This document shows, piece after piece, positions 31,658 through 31,690 of a DNA stretch of 31,690 nucleotides. Source of the stretch: an uncultured Dysgonomonas sp. (GTDB lineage Bacteria > Bacteroidota > Bacteroidia > Bacteroidales > Dysgonomonadaceae); contig CALKIV010000004.1 in assembly GCA_937995835.1 (NCBI GenBank), positions 1-31,690 on the forward strand, read 5' to 3'. Every line of letters begins with the position of its first letter. Positions within the stretch are counted from its first letter, which is position 1. The notes beneath the pieces were generated by a model that ran no database searches, was not told the origin of the DNA, and saw nothing but the letters and a program-made list of their open reading frames with translations. A program made the translations under genes and the position numbers.

Positions 31658-31690
31658 CTAAAACCCGAAGGACATCGCTGGGCTGACCAA
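31658..31690 (-). CDS. C-terminus of a minus-strand gene cut by the window edge
   Basis: The last ten codons, reading LVSPAMSFGF and then TAG at 31660-31658. A terminal Phe preceded by alternating small and hydrophobic residues is typical of outer-membrane beta-barrel proteins. The rest lies outside the window, so the family cannot be told. It is upstream of, and on the same strand as, the surface-protein gene, 160 bases away. Confidence 0.5.
   Translation of the reverse strand: MVSPAMSFGF

Overview
The window is AT-rich chromosomal DNA from a Bacteroidota bacterium, most likely order Bacteroidales (Bacteroides/Dysgonomonas-like). The evidence is: several promoters fitting the Bacteroides pattern TTG-N19-22-TAnnTTTG with almost no Shine-Dalgarno sites; a PorX-type response regulator/PglZ protein followed by tsaE; a stand-alone TrpB2-type tryptophan synthase beta; a TGS-domain nucleoside kinase; single-chain gcvP; and several short lipoproteins. 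I see no insertion sequence, prophage, CRISPR array or rRNA. One tRNA-Pro(UGG) gene is present.

Layout. 36-2845: a secreted glycoside-hydrolase-like protein and a DMT-family transporter on the plus strand, closed by a bidirectional terminator. 2870-6665: trpB2 with its leader, an L-rhamnose-mutarotase-family protein and a nucleoside kinase, all minus. 6915-7642: a two-gene minus unit of an HMA metal-binding protein and an NlpE-like lipoprotein. 7727-14790: a run of minus genes (DUF3298-type lipoprotein, rsmG, SDR oxidoreductase, SH3-like lipoprotein, MBL hydrolase, gcvP). 14996-17103: a convergent alpha/beta hydrolase and MFS transporter. 17499-19860: a 2-hydroxyacid dehydrogenase and glyA. 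20053-21545: a second convergent pair (MBL hydrolase and exported protein). 21691-23178: nnr, divergent from a sugar O-acetyltransferase, porX, tsaE, a polyprenyl-phosphate-type GT2 and a polytopic GT-C-like membrane protein. 28264-29599: rpsO, argB and tRNA-Pro, each with its own control signals. 29911-31690: a large exported surface-type protein and the last 10 codons of another minus-strand gene.

The most striking element is the 5' leader of trpB2 (about 4274-4473). It has a promoter, a 15-residue leader peptide with three consecutive Trp codons (MIFISNNTYWWWHSQ), two mutually exclusive RNA pairings and a 12-bp terminator with a seven-U tail. This is the full architecture of ribosome-mediated tryptophan attenuation, placed in front of a single stand-alone trpB2. 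It implies that this TrpB2 really serves tryptophan supply (indole salvage or synthesis) and responds to charged tRNA-Trp.

Other points: gcvP and glyA both belong to glycine/one-carbon metabolism but lie in separate units. The NlpE-like lipoprotein has lost the CxxC usual in that family while sitting next to a CxxC metal-binding protein. Two convergent gene pairs share the same TTAA stop-codon overlap. The GT2/GT-C pair overlaps by 29 bases and looks like a lipid-linked sugar transfer module.
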